Source: Acidobacteriota bacterium (GTDB taxonomy: Bacteria; Acidobacteriota; Vicinamibacteria; Vicinamibacterales; 2-12-FULL-66-21). From it: a stretch of 38,743 bases of DNA. The notes under the pieces were generated by a model, which worked only from the letters and a program-made list of their open reading frames with translations, did not search any database and had not been told where the DNA came from. The position numbers and the translations under genes were made by a program. Within the stretch, counting starts at the first letter, position 1, and every line of letters begins with the position of its first letter. Positions 18,736-28,119 of the stretch are shown piece after piece. The stretch covers positions 1 through 38,743 of the forward strand of contig QHWR01000084.1 of assembly GCA_003223835.1 (NCBI GenBank), read 5' to 3'.

Positions 18736-19077
18736 TTGCAACCCGCGGACTTCCGCTTCGAGCAGCGCCAGCTCTTCGACGAGCCGATCGATCTGCCGCC
18801 GCTGCTTCGAAATGACGACGGCGAAGTACAACGACACGACGAAGACGGCGAGGATCACGCCGAGCAGCAGCACCGCGGGCGGATAGTAGACGCCCAGCCA
18901 GTTCGCCGCGATGTTGAGGCTGTTCCGCCAGATCGAGAGCACGACGAGCGCGGCGGCGCCGACGAGCCACACGAACGCGTACTCCTCCCGCAGCCGCCGC
19001 CGGCGGACCAGATCGATCACCGCGAGCAGCAACGCCGTGCTGACGACGATGGCGACGATCTGGACGACGTCACTCAC
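18652..19077 (-). CDS. DUF2304-family membrane protein
   Basis: VQIVAIVVSTALLLAVIDLVRRRRLREEYAFVWLVGAAALVVLSIWRNSLNIAANWLGVYYPPAVLLLGVILAVFV: typical DUF2304 pattern, next to a DPM1-like domain. Confidence 0.85.
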   Translation of the reverse strand: MSDVVQIVAIVVSTALLLAVIDLVRRRRLREEYAFVWLVGAAALVVLSIWRNSLNIAANWLGVYYPPAVLLLGVILAVFVVSLYFAVVISKQRRQIDRLVEELALLEAEVRGLQSAAVPASEVIERPAADRGDARQERHLR

Positions 19078-20848
19078 CGGAGGCGCCTTCCGGCGTGCGC
19101 CGCAGCGGCACGACCATCAGCGCCAGCACCGTACGCGCGAACGCGACCGCCGCCCGTGCGGGCGTCAGCGACGTCCGTCCCGCAAGGCGCTCGCGCGCGA
19201 CGACGGGGCGTTCCCGCACCACGAGCCCGTGACGGCTCAGGAGCAGCCGCAGTTCGGGTTCCGGATAGCCGTCGGGATGCTGGGAGCCGAGCAGCCGCAC
19301 CGCTCGCCGCCCGAACACCCACAGGCCCGACGTCGGATCGGTCACGCGACGGCCCGTCATGGCCGAGAGGCAGACGGCGAGCGCGCGCTGGCTGACGCGC
19401 GGCTTGTGACGCCCGCGCGGCGGCGCCAGATACCTCGAACCGAGCGCCGCGTCCGCCCGGCCGCGCGCGATGGTCCGCAGCAGGCGGGCCAGATCGCGCG
19501 CGCGATGCTGGCCGTCGCCGTCCATCCGCGCGACGACGTCGTAGCCGTGGCGGCGCGCGTATCGCATCCCCGCCCGGAGCGCGCCTCCGATCCCGAGGCG
19601 CTGCGGCAGCGTCAGCCAGTTCGCCCCCAACCGCGGCAACAGCTCCGCGGTCGCGTCCGTTGACGCGTCGTTGATGATGAGCACGCTCGCTCGCGGCAGG
19701 TCGCGCCGGACGTCGTCGATCACCAGCGGGAGATTCTCCGCTTCGTTGAAGGCGGGAATGAGGACCAGGATCCGTTCGGTCGCGTCCGTCCGAGGTTCGG
19801 AACCTGCGACGCGCGCGGCCGTCCTTCGCATGCTGTGCGTGGGGTGACTGCCGCGGCCGGCGATGTGCCGGAACATCCAGACGACGATCGCCCAGGCCCA
19901 TGCGATGTCGCGCACGAGGTGCGTGGCAGGGAAGGTCAACGCGGCGGAATCGGACGTCAGCCGCCACGCGCGGATCGCCGCAATCGAGCGTTCGAGCGAC
20001 AGGACCGCGATGATGGATGCAGACGCCGCGAGCAGCAGTCGCGCCGCCTCGCCCGCCAGCGCCGCAGCGATCGCGGCCGCGAGCGCCAGCAGCAGCGCGG
20101 CGAGCATCAGCGGCGCGTGCAGCATCATGAAGGGGCCCGACACGGCGTCGCCGCGGAGCCGCCGCGGATGACGGCGCACGACGTCGAGTCGCCCGTACCC
20201 GACGCCGAACTGTTGCGCAAAGTACCCGCGCATCGAGTCGCGCCAATAGTGATCGGCGCGCGCGTCCGGAGCGAAGGCCAGCGCGTAGCCCGCACGCGCG
20301 AGGCGGTAGCTCATGTCGTTGTCGTACCCGTACCCGAGCGTCTCGTCGAACAGGCCGGTTTGATGGACCGCCGTCGCGCGGTACGCGGCGTTTCCCGTGC
20401 AGACGTGGTCGGTCGCGCGGCCGGCGAGCCGCTCGTATCGGAGGTCGATGTCACGGCCCATGACGCGCGCCCAGAACCGCGCGCGTGCCGGCACCACGTA
20501 CCGTCCCTGAACCGCGCCGACGGCAGGATCGTCGAGCGCGCGAAGCAGCGCGTCCAGCCACCCGGGACGAACGGTCACGTCCTGATCGACCTGGCAGACG
20601 ATCGGAAAGCGCGCGTCGCGAAATCCCGCGTTGAGCGCGGCGGCGGCGCCGCGCCGCGGTCCTGCGATGACCCGGACGTCCGGCCAGTGCCGTTGCCGGA
20701 CGGCCTGCACCGAGCCGTCCACGCTGCCGTCGTCGACGATGATGATCTCGTGCGGCCGCGCCGCGGCTTCGCGGCGGAGCGCGGCGACGGTGCGCCGCAG
20801 CCGTGGCCCGCCGTCGAGCGCCGGCACCACGAAGCTGACGGGGGTCAT
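19070..20848 (-). CDS. Tandem GT2-GT2 protein: N-terminal GT2, membrane segments, C-terminal DPM1-like GT2
   Basis: MTPVSFVVPALDGGPRLRRTVAAL...IIIVDDGSVDGS; TM-rich middle; second domain ILVLIPAFNEAENLPLVIDDVRRDLPRASVLIINDASTDAT...MDGDGQH. Start placed at 20848. Confidence 0.88.
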   Translation of the reverse strand: MTPVSFVVPALDGGPRLRRTVAALRREAAARPHEIIIVDDGSVDGSVQAVRQRHWPDVRVIAGPRRGAAAALNAGFRDARFPIVCQVDQDVTVRPGWLDALLRALDDPAVGAVQGRYVVPARARFWARVMGRDIDLRYERLAGRATDHVCTGNAAYRATAVHQTGLFDETLGYGYDNDMSYRLARAGYALAFAPDARADHYWRDSMRGYFAQQFGVGYGRLDVVRRHPRRLRGDAVSGPFMMLHAPLMLAALLLALAAAIAAALAGEAARLLLAASASIIAVLSLERSIAAIRAWRLTSDSAALTFPATHLVRDIAWAWAIVVWMFRHIAGRGSHPTHSMRRTAARVAGSEPRTDATERILVLIPAFNEAENLPLVIDDVRRDLPRASVLIINDASTDATAELLPRLGANWLTLPQRLGIGGALRAGMRYARRHGYDVVARMDGDGQHRARDLARLLRTIARGRADAALGSRYLAPPRGRHKPRVSQRALAVCLSAMTGRRVTDPTSGLWVFGRRAVRLLGSQHPDGYPEPELRLLLSRHGLVVRERPVVARERLAGRTSLTPARAAVAFARTVLALMVVPLRRTPEGASGE

Positions 20849-22056
20849 GCGTACTGCGGCGCCGGATCGGCGCGCGTCGCGACCAGTTCGCCATAGACGT
20901 GCTCGAGCTGCGCGCACACCGCGTCAACCGCGAACCGCGCGCGCGCGCGCCCGGCCGCCGCGCGCGCACGGAAGTCCCACCCGGCAGGGTCCGCGAGCAT
21001 GGACGCGATCGCCCGCGCGAGCGTGCCGCTCTCGCCGAACGGCACGAGGTGCCCGCCGCCGAGCGTGCCGATGACTTCGCCGCAGCCGCTGTCGCCGCAG
21101 ACGACCACGGGTCGCCCGCAGAGCAGCGCCTCGATTGGCACCAGCCCGAAAATCTCGTCGCGCGACGGGTAGACGACGACGTCGGCGGCGGCGAGCGCGT
21201 CGAGACGATCGCGTCCGCGCAGCAGCCCGACGCGCAGCAGACGGTCGGCGACGCCGAGACGCCGCGCCAGCGCGGCGAGCGCGGCGCCCGAGCCCATGTC
21301 GTTGCCGGCGATGACGAGCCGGAGCGCGGGGTCCGTGAGGGTCGCGAAGGCGCGGAGGAGGACGTCCACGCCTTTGCGCGGCGTCAGCTTGCCGAGAAAC
21401 AGCACGACGCGGAGGCCGTCGAGACCGTTCGATGCGCGGAACGCCGCTCCGTCGGGCGCCGGTTCGAACTCGCGGAGGTCGATCGGGTTCGGCACCAGCC
21501 GGATCCGCGACGCCGGCACGCCGGCCGCCTCCAACTGCCGGCGCTCCGCCGTCGTCACGCCGAGCACGCGCGCCGCGCCGGGCAGCATGCGACGTCCCGC
21601 GGTGAGGTCGAAGGCGAGCTTCGCGACGCGGCGCCGCTCGATCCGCGGCGCGGTGCCGTTCGGCGACACGACGTAGGGCACGCGCGCGCGCCGCAGCGCC
21701 GCCGCCGCGATCGCGCCCGGCAGGTGATGGCATGCATGGAGGTGCGCGACGTCGAATGTGTCCGCGGACTCGCGCAGGAAGCGGCCCAGACCGATGGGCG
21801 TGAAGAACTGCCAGCGGTACGCGAGGCTGTTCGAGAGATTACGAAAAACGCGGACCGTGACACCTTCGTAATCCGTGTCGCCGCGGGATTCGCCGAGCCG
21901 CGCGCGCGGCTCCGCGGCGTCGGTTGTGCAGACGGTGACGTGATGGCCGCGGCGGGCGAGCCCTCGGGTCATCGCCCCCGCGAGGCGCGGGATGCCCCCG
22001 TAGGCCCACGCGTCCTCGTAGTACGGAACGACGTGCAGGATGCTGAGGGGCCGCAT
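20845..22056 (-). CDS. GT4-family glycosyltransferase
   Basis: MRPLSILHVVPYYEDAWAYGGIPRLAGAM...VVLFLGKLTPRKGVDVLLRAFATL...VYPSRDEIFGLVPIEALLCGRPVVV. Start placed at 22056. Confidence 0.9.
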   Translation of the reverse strand: MRPLSILHVVPYYEDAWAYGGIPRLAGAMTRGLARRGHHVTVCTTDAAEPRARLGESRGDTDYEGVTVRVFRNLSNSLAYRWQFFTPIGLGRFLRESADTFDVAHLHACHHLPGAIAAAALRRARVPYVVSPNGTAPRIERRRVAKLAFDLTAGRRMLPGAARVLGVTTAERRQLEAAGVPASRIRLVPNPIDLREFEPAPDGAAFRASNGLDGLRVVLFLGKLTPRKGVDVLLRAFATLTDPALRLVIAGNDMGSGAALAALARRLGVADRLLRVGLLRGRDRLDALAAADVVVYPSRDEIFGLVPIEALLCGRPVVVCGDSGCGEVIGTLGGGHLVPFGESGTLARAIASMLADPAGWDFRARAAAGRARARFAVDAVCAQLEHVYGELVATRADPAPQYA

Positions 22057-22105
22057 GACCATCCGTGAGCGCAAAGCGCGTGCCGTATAGTATCAGGACG
22101 AACCC

Positions 22106-23626
22106 ATGCTTCCGTTGACGCCCGCCCGCGTCCCGGCTGCCGCCGGTACGGGCCACTGGCCCGATCTGATCTGGACGCTCGTCCGCACGGATTTCAAGAC
22201 GCGGTATCACGGCACGATCGGCGGCTTCGTGTGGGCGCTGCTCAAACCGCTGTCGATGTTCGTCGTGCTGCTGGCGGTGTTCTCGTTCGTCTTCGCGGGC
22301 GAGCCGCAGTACCGCCTCGATCTGATCATCGGACTCTTCCTGTACGAGTTTTTCCAGGAGTCCACGAAGACCGGCCTGCTGTCGCTTCGCGCGAAGGCGT
22401 ACCTGCTGACGAAGGCGCGGTTTCCCTCGTGGGTCGTCGTGGTGACGTCCGCGTCGAACGCGCTGATCACGCTTCTGCTGTTCTCGGTCGTGCTCGTCAC
22501 TTATCTGGCGCTCGCGGGACGTGCGCCGTCGCCGGCCGGCGTGGCTCTCTACGTCTGGTATCGACTGCACTTCTTCGCGATCGTCACCGGCTTTTCGCTC
22601 GCGGCGAGCGTGTTGTTCATGCGGTTCCGGGACTTGAACCAGGTGTGGGAGGTCGTCACGCAGGCGGGGTTCTTCATCGCGCCGATCATCTACCCGATCG
22701 GCGTGCTGCCTGAGCGGCTGCACGTGTTGTTGTACGTCTGGCCTCCGACGCCGATCATTCTGTTCTCGCGCAGCGTGCTCCTGGACGGCCGCGTTCCGTC
22801 GCCGCTGGCGCACGCGCTGCTGTCGCTCGAGGCGCTCGCGATCGTGCGTCGCGGAGGAACTCTAGTGGCCCGCCCCGTCCTCGAAGCGCGCGGCGTGTCG
22901 AAGTCGTTCGAAATCCCGTCGGTCAGGCGCGACACCGTCCGCGAGCACGCGCTCGACCTGTTCCGGCGGCGGCGGACCGAGCAGTTGTGCGTGCTCGATT
23001 CCGTCAGCGTGTCGCTCATGGCCGGAGAGAGCGTCGGTCTGATGGGCAGAAACGGAAGCGGCAAGAGCACGCTGCTGAAAATCCTGTCGGGCATCTACAC
23101 GGCGGATGCCGGCGACGTCATCGCGCGCGCGCCGATCACGCCGATTCTCGAGCTGGGGATCGGCTGGAATCCGGACCTGGACGCGATCGACAACGTCGAG
23201 CTGCTGGGCACGGTGATGGGCATGTCGCTTCGGGAGCTGCGCCGGGCGACGGGGGAGATCCTCGCCTTCGCCGGCCTCGAACGCTTCGCGCGGCTGGAGC
23301 TTCGTCACTACTCGAGCGGCATGGCCGCGCGCCTCGCGTACGCCGTCGCCTTCCGCGCGGTCCGCGACGTGCTGATCCTCGACGAGATCTTCGCGGTGGG
23401 CGACGCCGAGTTCAAGGAGCGCTGCCAGGAGCGGTACCGCGCCCTCCACGCCGCGGGGCACGCGATGCTGCTCGTCAGCCACGAGCCCCGCACGATCGGG
23501 TCCTATTGCGATCGCGCGCTCCTGCTCGAGGGGGGACGCATCATGCTCGACGGCCCGGCCGCCGAAGTTGCCGCGGCCTACGTGTCGCTCCTGACCGAGA
23601 CAGACCTGCAGACCAGGGTCGGGTGA
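22106..23626 (+). CDS. Single ORF joining an ABC-2 polysaccharide permease (Wzm-like, truncated last TM) to its ATPase (Wzt-like)
   Basis: Permease: DLIWTLVRTDFKTRYHGTIGGFVWALLKPL. ATPase: Walker A GRNGSGKS, LRHYSSGMAARLAYAVAF, DVLILDEIFAVGD. Possible independent ATPase start GTG at 22865. Confidence 0.88.
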   Translation: MLPLTPARVPAAAGTGHWPDLIWTLVRTDFKTRYHGTIGGFVWALLKPLSMFVVLLAVFSFVFAGEPQYRLDLIIGLFLYEFFQESTKTGLLSLRAKAYLLTKARFPSWVVVVTSASNALITLLLFSVVLVTYLALAGRAPSPAGVALYVWYRLHFFAIVTGFSLAASVLFMRFRDLNQVWEVVTQAGFFIAPIIYPIGVLPERLHVLLYVWPPTPIILFSRSVLLDGRVPSPLAHALLSLEALAIVRRGGTLVARPVLEARGVSKSFEIPSVRRDTVREHALDLFRRRRTEQLCVLDSVSVSLMAGESVGLMGRNGSGKSTLLKILSGIYTADAGDVIARAPITPILELGIGWNPDLDAIDNVELLGTVMGMSLRELRRATGEILAFAGLERFARLELRHYSSGMAARLAYAVAFRAVRDVLILDEIFAVGDAEFKERCQERYRALHAAGHAMLLVSHEPRTIGSYCDRALLLEGGRIMLDGPAAEVAAAYVSLLTETDLQTRVG

Positions 23627-23630
23627 TCGC

Positions 23631-24626
23631 GTGCCGCGGGTGTCCGTCCTCGTCCCGTGCTTCAACCAGGGCGCCTGGATCGACGAAGCCGTCGACAGCG
23701 TGCTCTCGCAGACCCTTCAGGACTTCGAGATCATCGTCGTTGACGACGGGTCCACGGGCGACACGCGCCAGAAGCTGTCGGCCTACGTGCGGCCGCGCAC
23801 GCGTGTCCTCCGTACCGAGAATCGGGGGTTGTCCGCCGCGCGGAACACCGCCGCGGGCGCCGCGTCCGGAGAGTTCCTGTGCGCGCTCGACGCGGACGAC
23901 CGCCTCGTCTCGACCTGGCTGGAGAAGGCGGTGGCGCTGCTCGACGAACGGGCGGACGTCGCGTTCGTCTCGCACTGGTTCGAGACGTTCGGCGACGAAC
24001 ACTGGACCTGGACGCCGGCGCGCTGCGACCTTCCCGCGATGCTCGCGCGCAACGCGATCAACGGCGCGGCGCTCGTCCGCCGCGCGGTCTTCGAGAGACT
24101 CGGCGGCTTCGACGAGCGGATGCGCGACGGCTGTGAGGACTGGGACTTCTGGCTGCGCGCGATCGAACAGGGGTTTCAGGGCGCCATCGTTCCCGAGGTT
24201 CTATTCCATTACCGGCGGAACGCCGCGTCGATGAGCCGGGTCATGACCGCGGGGGACCGTTACCGCGCGCCGCTCGAGACGCTGTTCGCGCGCCACGAAT
24301 CGAGTTATCGCGCGCACGCGGTGGACGTGCTGGTGATGAAGGAGCAGGAGGCGGCCACGCTGCTGCGGGAGGTGCACGGCCTCGAGCGCGATCACCTCAC
24401 GAAGATGCTGCCGTCGCTCGCGCGCGCACGCGAAGAACTGCGGGCGATAGACGAGGCGGTCGCGCGCGCGCAGGAGACGGTCAAGGACCGGGAGGAGCTG
24501 GACCAGCTTCGCTGGAAGACAGGCGAGCTGCAGCGCGAAGTCGATGACCTGCGCCGGTCTCTGAGCTGGCGCCTCACCGCGCCGCTCCGGTCCGTGTACG
24601 GCTGGCTGCGCGGGGAGCGCGGGTGA
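23631..24626 (+). CDS. GT2-family glycosyltransferase with C-terminal coiled coil
   Basis: VSVLVPCFNQGAWIDEAVDSVLSQTLQDFEIIVVDDGST; LCALDADDRLVSTWLEKAV. Confidence 0.9.
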   Translation: MPRVSVLVPCFNQGAWIDEAVDSVLSQTLQDFEIIVVDDGSTGDTRQKLSAYVRPRTRVLRTENRGLSAARNTAAGAASGEFLCALDADDRLVSTWLEKAVALLDERADVAFVSHWFETFGDEHWTWTPARCDLPAMLARNAINGAALVRRAVFERLGGFDERMRDGCEDWDFWLRAIEQGFQGAIVPEVLFHYRRNAASMSRVMTAGDRYRAPLETLFARHESSYRAHAVDVLVMKEQEAATLLREVHGLERDHLTKMLPSLARAREELRAIDEAVARAQETVKDREELDQLRWKTGELQREVDDLRRSLSWRLTAPLRSVYGWLRGERG

Positions 24627-26980
24627 ACGTTTCCGTCATTCTGTACGGCGGCGGCGTTCCGCTGCTGCGCAGCGCGGACGCCGCGATGGCGGCGGGCGCC
24701 GCCGAGCTGTTCGTGCTGGCGGATCCGGGCGATCCGCTGCGCCGATCGATCGCCGATCGCCTCCGCGCGCGTGAAGTCGACGCCGCGCCATCCGGCATGT
24801 CGGCGGACGCGCTGAACGCCGCCGCGACAAGCGCCTCCGGCGACGCGCTCCTGTTCGTGCCCGCCGGGTACGAGCTGTCCTGTGACGCCGGCGCCGTGAT
24901 CGCCGAGGCGTTCCGTCACGATCCGTCGCTCGCGTTGTTCGGCGGCGCCATTTCGGTCGAAACGGACGACGCCGTCCATGGCGCCTTATGGATGCCTCGC
25001 GGCGAAACCGTCGTGACGCTGCTGGCCGATCCCCGCTCCATGCCGCCTGTCTGGGCGGTGCGGCGTGCGGCCTGGCCCGGAGCGTTCGACGCGTCGCTCG
25101 ACGACCTCGCCGTCGCAGACCTCTGGGTCCGTGTGCTGGCCGCCGGTTGCACGGCGCATGTCGACCGGGTGCCCATCGCGCGGCGCCCGGCGTCGCTGCC
25201 GTCCCGCTGGAGTCTCAGCCTGGATTCTCCCTCTTACGTGCGCGCGTTCGAATCCTTGCTGCGTAAACACGCATCGCTCGTCTCGTGCCACATGCAGGCG
25301 CTCGTCATCGAGCGGGAGGTCCGCTACGCGCGGCTGCGCGACGAGCACACGCGGCTTCTCGCGCGGCGCGACGCGGCGCTCGCGGAGCTGGACGCCCTGC
25401 GCTCGCAGGCGGCCCACCATCGCGCGTTCCTCGCGCACCATGGACTCGACCGTCTCGACTGGGGAGATCTGCGGCGCCCCGACCCGGTGGCGCGCGATTG
25501 GGGGTATCAACGCGGCGGTCCAGTCGATCGACCCTTCATCGCGCGGTTCATCGCATCACACTCGGCGGACGTGCACGGCGCCGTCCTCGAAGTCCAGGAA
25601 AACGACCTCACCGTTCGCTTCGGCCGCGCCCGCGTGACGCGCGCGGACGTCGTCGACGTCGATTCCGGGAACGGCAACGCGACGGTCGTCGCCGATCTGC
25701 GCGATGCGCGCGGCATCGCGGCGTCGACGTACGACTGCGTCATCCTCACGCAGACCGCGCACGTGATAGACGACGTCGAGGCGGTCCTGCGCGAGTGCCT
25801 GAGGATCCTGAAGCCCGGCGGCGTGCTCCTCGCGACGTTTCCGTGCGCGAGCCGAGTCTGCCTCGAGTACGGCCCGCGCGGCGACTTCTGGCGCATGACG
25901 CCTGCCGGCGCCGAAACCCTCGTCCGGCGGGTGTTCGGGCACGACGTGGAGGTCACCGCGTTCGGCAACGTGCTGACCCAGGTCGCGTTTCTGCACGGAC
26001 TTGGCGCGACGGAGCTGACCGAACGCGAGCTGGAGACCGCCGATCCATACAACCCCATGCTCGTCGGCGTTCGCGCACGGCGGCCGCCGTCACGTCCGCC
26101 GGCGCGCCGGCGGCGCGGCGGCGTTCTTCTCTATCACCGCGTCGAGCAAGGGCCCCCCGGCGAGCTGGATCTGAACGTATCGCCCGATCTGTTCCGCGCG
26201 CACCTGGATCGTCTCGCGCGCTCCCACGAAATCATCGCGCTGACCGACCTGTTGTCGTTGGAGCCCGAGGACCTCCCCGACCGCGCGCTCGCGATCACGT
26301 TCGACGATGGGTACGAACATCATGTGGGCACGGTCGCGCCGCTCCTCGAAGCGCGGCGGATTCCCGCGACGTTCTTCGTGAATTCGGCGGGGCTCGAGGA
26401 CGGTGCCGAGCACTGGTGGGACACGCTCGAGCGGCTGTTGTCCGTGTGCCCGAACGAGGCCGGCAGCGGGCCGTGGCTGATCCACGATCCGTGCGTCGCC
26501 GCGGCGACGGCGGAAGAGCGCGCCCGGCTGATAGACGACTTCCGGCGGCGCCTCGGAGACGTCGCGCTGCCGCCGCCGCGCCGCACGCTGACACGCGACG
26601 GCGTGCGCGCGCTTGCAGCCTGCCGGAGCGTGACGATCGGCGCGCACGGCGTGGACCATCTGATGGTCACGCGGCTCGGCGAGGACGGCAGGCGGAGAGA
26701 GATGCAGGCGTGCCGCGAGGCGCTGCAGGCGGCGACGGGAACGCCCGTGACGCTTTTCGCCTATCCCTACGGCGCGGTCGATGTCGCATCGGCCGACACC
26801 GCTCGCGCGCTGTTCGCGTTTGCGGCCGATTGCTCGGCGAGCGCCGTGCCGGTGTCGTTCGACGTCGCGCGTGTGCCGCGGCTGGACGTCAAAGCGTGGG
26901 ACGCCGCGGTCCTCGAGGCGCGCATCGACGCGTGGGCGGCGGAACCGGCCGATCGCTCCGCGATCAGCTTCTTGCCATGA
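24623..26980 (+). CDS. Three-part protein: GT2-like/unknown N-terminus, SAM-methyltransferase-like centre, C-terminal polysaccharide deacetylase
   Basis: Centre: ADVVDVDSGNGNATVVADLRD...LRECLRILKPGGVLLATFP. C-terminus: GVLLYHRVEQGPP...ALAITFDDGYEHH...IPATFFVNSAGL...IGAHGVDHLMVT. Confidence 0.82.
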   Translation: MNVSVILYGGGVPLLRSADAAMAAGAAELFVLADPGDPLRRSIADRLRAREVDAAPSGMSADALNAAATSASGDALLFVPAGYELSCDAGAVIAEAFRHDPSLALFGGAISVETDDAVHGALWMPRGETVVTLLADPRSMPPVWAVRRAAWPGAFDASLDDLAVADLWVRVLAAGCTAHVDRVPIARRPASLPSRWSLSLDSPSYVRAFESLLRKHASLVSCHMQALVIEREVRYARLRDEHTRLLARRDAALAELDALRSQAAHHRAFLAHHGLDRLDWGDLRRPDPVARDWGYQRGGPVDRPFIARFIASHSADVHGAVLEVQENDLTVRFGRARVTRADVVDVDSGNGNATVVADLRDARGIAASTYDCVILTQTAHVIDDVEAVLRECLRILKPGGVLLATFPCASRVCLEYGPRGDFWRMTPAGAETLVRRVFGHDVEVTAFGNVLTQVAFLHGLGATELTERELETADPYNPMLVGVRARRPPSRPPARRRRGGVLLYHRVEQGPPGELDLNVSPDLFRAHLDRLARSHEIIALTDLLSLEPEDLPDRALAITFDDGYEHHVGTVAPLLEARRIPATFFVNSAGLEDGAEHWWDTLERLLSVCPNEAGSGPWLIHDPCVAAATAEERARLIDDFRRRLGDVALPPPRRTLTRDGVRALAACRSVTIGAHGVDHLMVTRLGEDGRRREMQACREALQAATGTPVTLFAYPYGAVDVASADTARALFAFAADCSASAVPVSFDVARVPRLDVKAWDAAVLEARIDAWAAEPADRSAISFLP

Positions 26981-27980
26981 GATCGACGGCGGCTTCCGGC
27001 CACCGCGCGATGACGCGTTTCAGCGCCGTGTGCCGCCGCGTCAACCCTTCGCGCTGCACGATCGCGCGAAACGCGGTCGCGACGTGCTCGCGCCACCACG
27101 CGTCCCCGCTCCGCGAGGAGGCGGCGTAAGCGGCGGCGAGCGGCTCGAGGCAGGTTGCGTCGCCGACGTCCTCGAGCGCCGCGAGGAACGCGGCCGGCAG
27201 CCGTTCGGTCTGGATCAGGCTGTCGCGGAGGTCATACAAGGCGAGGCGGCTGCCGCGGGCGGCGAGCGCCTGGTGCGCAAGGCCCCGCACCACCCGCCAT
27301 TCGGCCCGCCGCTCGTCGTCGCGTTCCTTCTGCTCCTGTGAGCGCACCGCGTCGATCACGTGCTGGACGTCCATCAGCGACGCCGTGCCCCCCTGCCGCG
27401 CCAGCAGGCGTTTGAGGACGTCGGGCGCGACCGGCAGCCGTCCGTCGACGGCCGCGCGCCAGACGGCGTCCGGCGATCGCCGCGCCGGTTCCGGCGCGCG
27501 GGCGCGGACCGCCGCGTCCGGGTCGTCGGCGAGCGTGCGGCGGACCGGATCGACGAGCGCGGCTGGAAGTACGCGGAGCGCGTCGAATGCGGCAAGCCGC
27601 GTGTCTGACGGACGCTGACGATCGAGCGCGACGGAGACGAGCGCGTCGAAGGCGTCCCGGGCGGCGGGCGTGTCCGGGGCGGTCAGAAAGCTGCCAAGCA
27701 GTGAAATCGCGGCGAACACCGTCGCGGCATCGCCGTCCGCGAGCGCGGCGCGCGCAAGCGGCAGGGCGCGCGGGTCGCCGATCGCTTCGAGCGCCTGCAG
27801 CATGCCCGCTCGCGCGCGGCCGGACGCGGCGGAGGAGAACTCCCGCAGGAGGTGTTCCGCGGCGCGGGCGCCGATGACCGCCAGCCGCGCCACGGCCGTC
27901 TCGCGCCGTGTATCGTCGGCGCCGCCGAGCGCCTCGATCAGCTGTTGGATTTCGCCGGCTGACGATGGCTTGATCACCAT
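26964..27980 (-). CDS. HEAT-repeat-like protein
   Basis: MVIKPSSAGEIQQLIEALGGADDTRRETAVARLAVIGARAAEHLL...ALEAIGDPRALPLARAAL. The longer ORF start at 28088 only adds translated repeat sequence. Confidence 0.75.
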   Translation of the reverse strand: MVIKPSSAGEIQQLIEALGGADDTRRETAVARLAVIGARAAEHLLREFSSAASGRARAGMLQALEAIGDPRALPLARAALADGDAATVFAAISLLGSFLTAPDTPAARDAFDALVSVALDRQRPSDTRLAAFDALRVLPAALVDPVRRTLADDPDAAVRARAPEPARRSPDAVWRAAVDGRLPVAPDVLKRLLARQGGTASLMDVQHVIDAVRSQEQKERDDERRAEWRVVRGLAHQALAARGSRLALYDLRDSLIQTERLPAAFLAALEDVGDATCLEPLAAAYAASSRSGDAWWREHVATAFRAIVQREGLTRRHTALKRVIARWPEAAVDLMARS

Positions 27981-28010
27981 CGCCGGACATTGTAATGAGA
28001 CGCGAAATTC

Positions 28011-28117
28011 GTGAAGTGGTGAATTTGTGAATTGGTGAATTGGTGGATCGCGTGTTGGTGAATCAGTGAGTCGGTGAGTGTTCACCAACTCACCAATTCA
28101 CCGATTCACCAACTCAC
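28011..28117. repeat. Octamer-like tandem array (GTGAATTG type) followed by its inverted counterpart (TCACCAAY type)
   Basis: Paired arms include GTTGGTGAATC (28054-28064) with GATTCACCAAC (28103-28113), and GGTGAGT (28073-28079) with ACTCACC (28088-28094). Confidence 0.85.
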
Positions 28118-28119
28118 GA

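Noticed and set aside
28018-28088. N-terminal extension of the HEAT-repeat protein (MVNTHRLTDSPTRDPPIHQFTNSPLHEF...)
   Set aside because: This peptide is only a translation of the octamer repeat; the plausible start is ATG at 27980.
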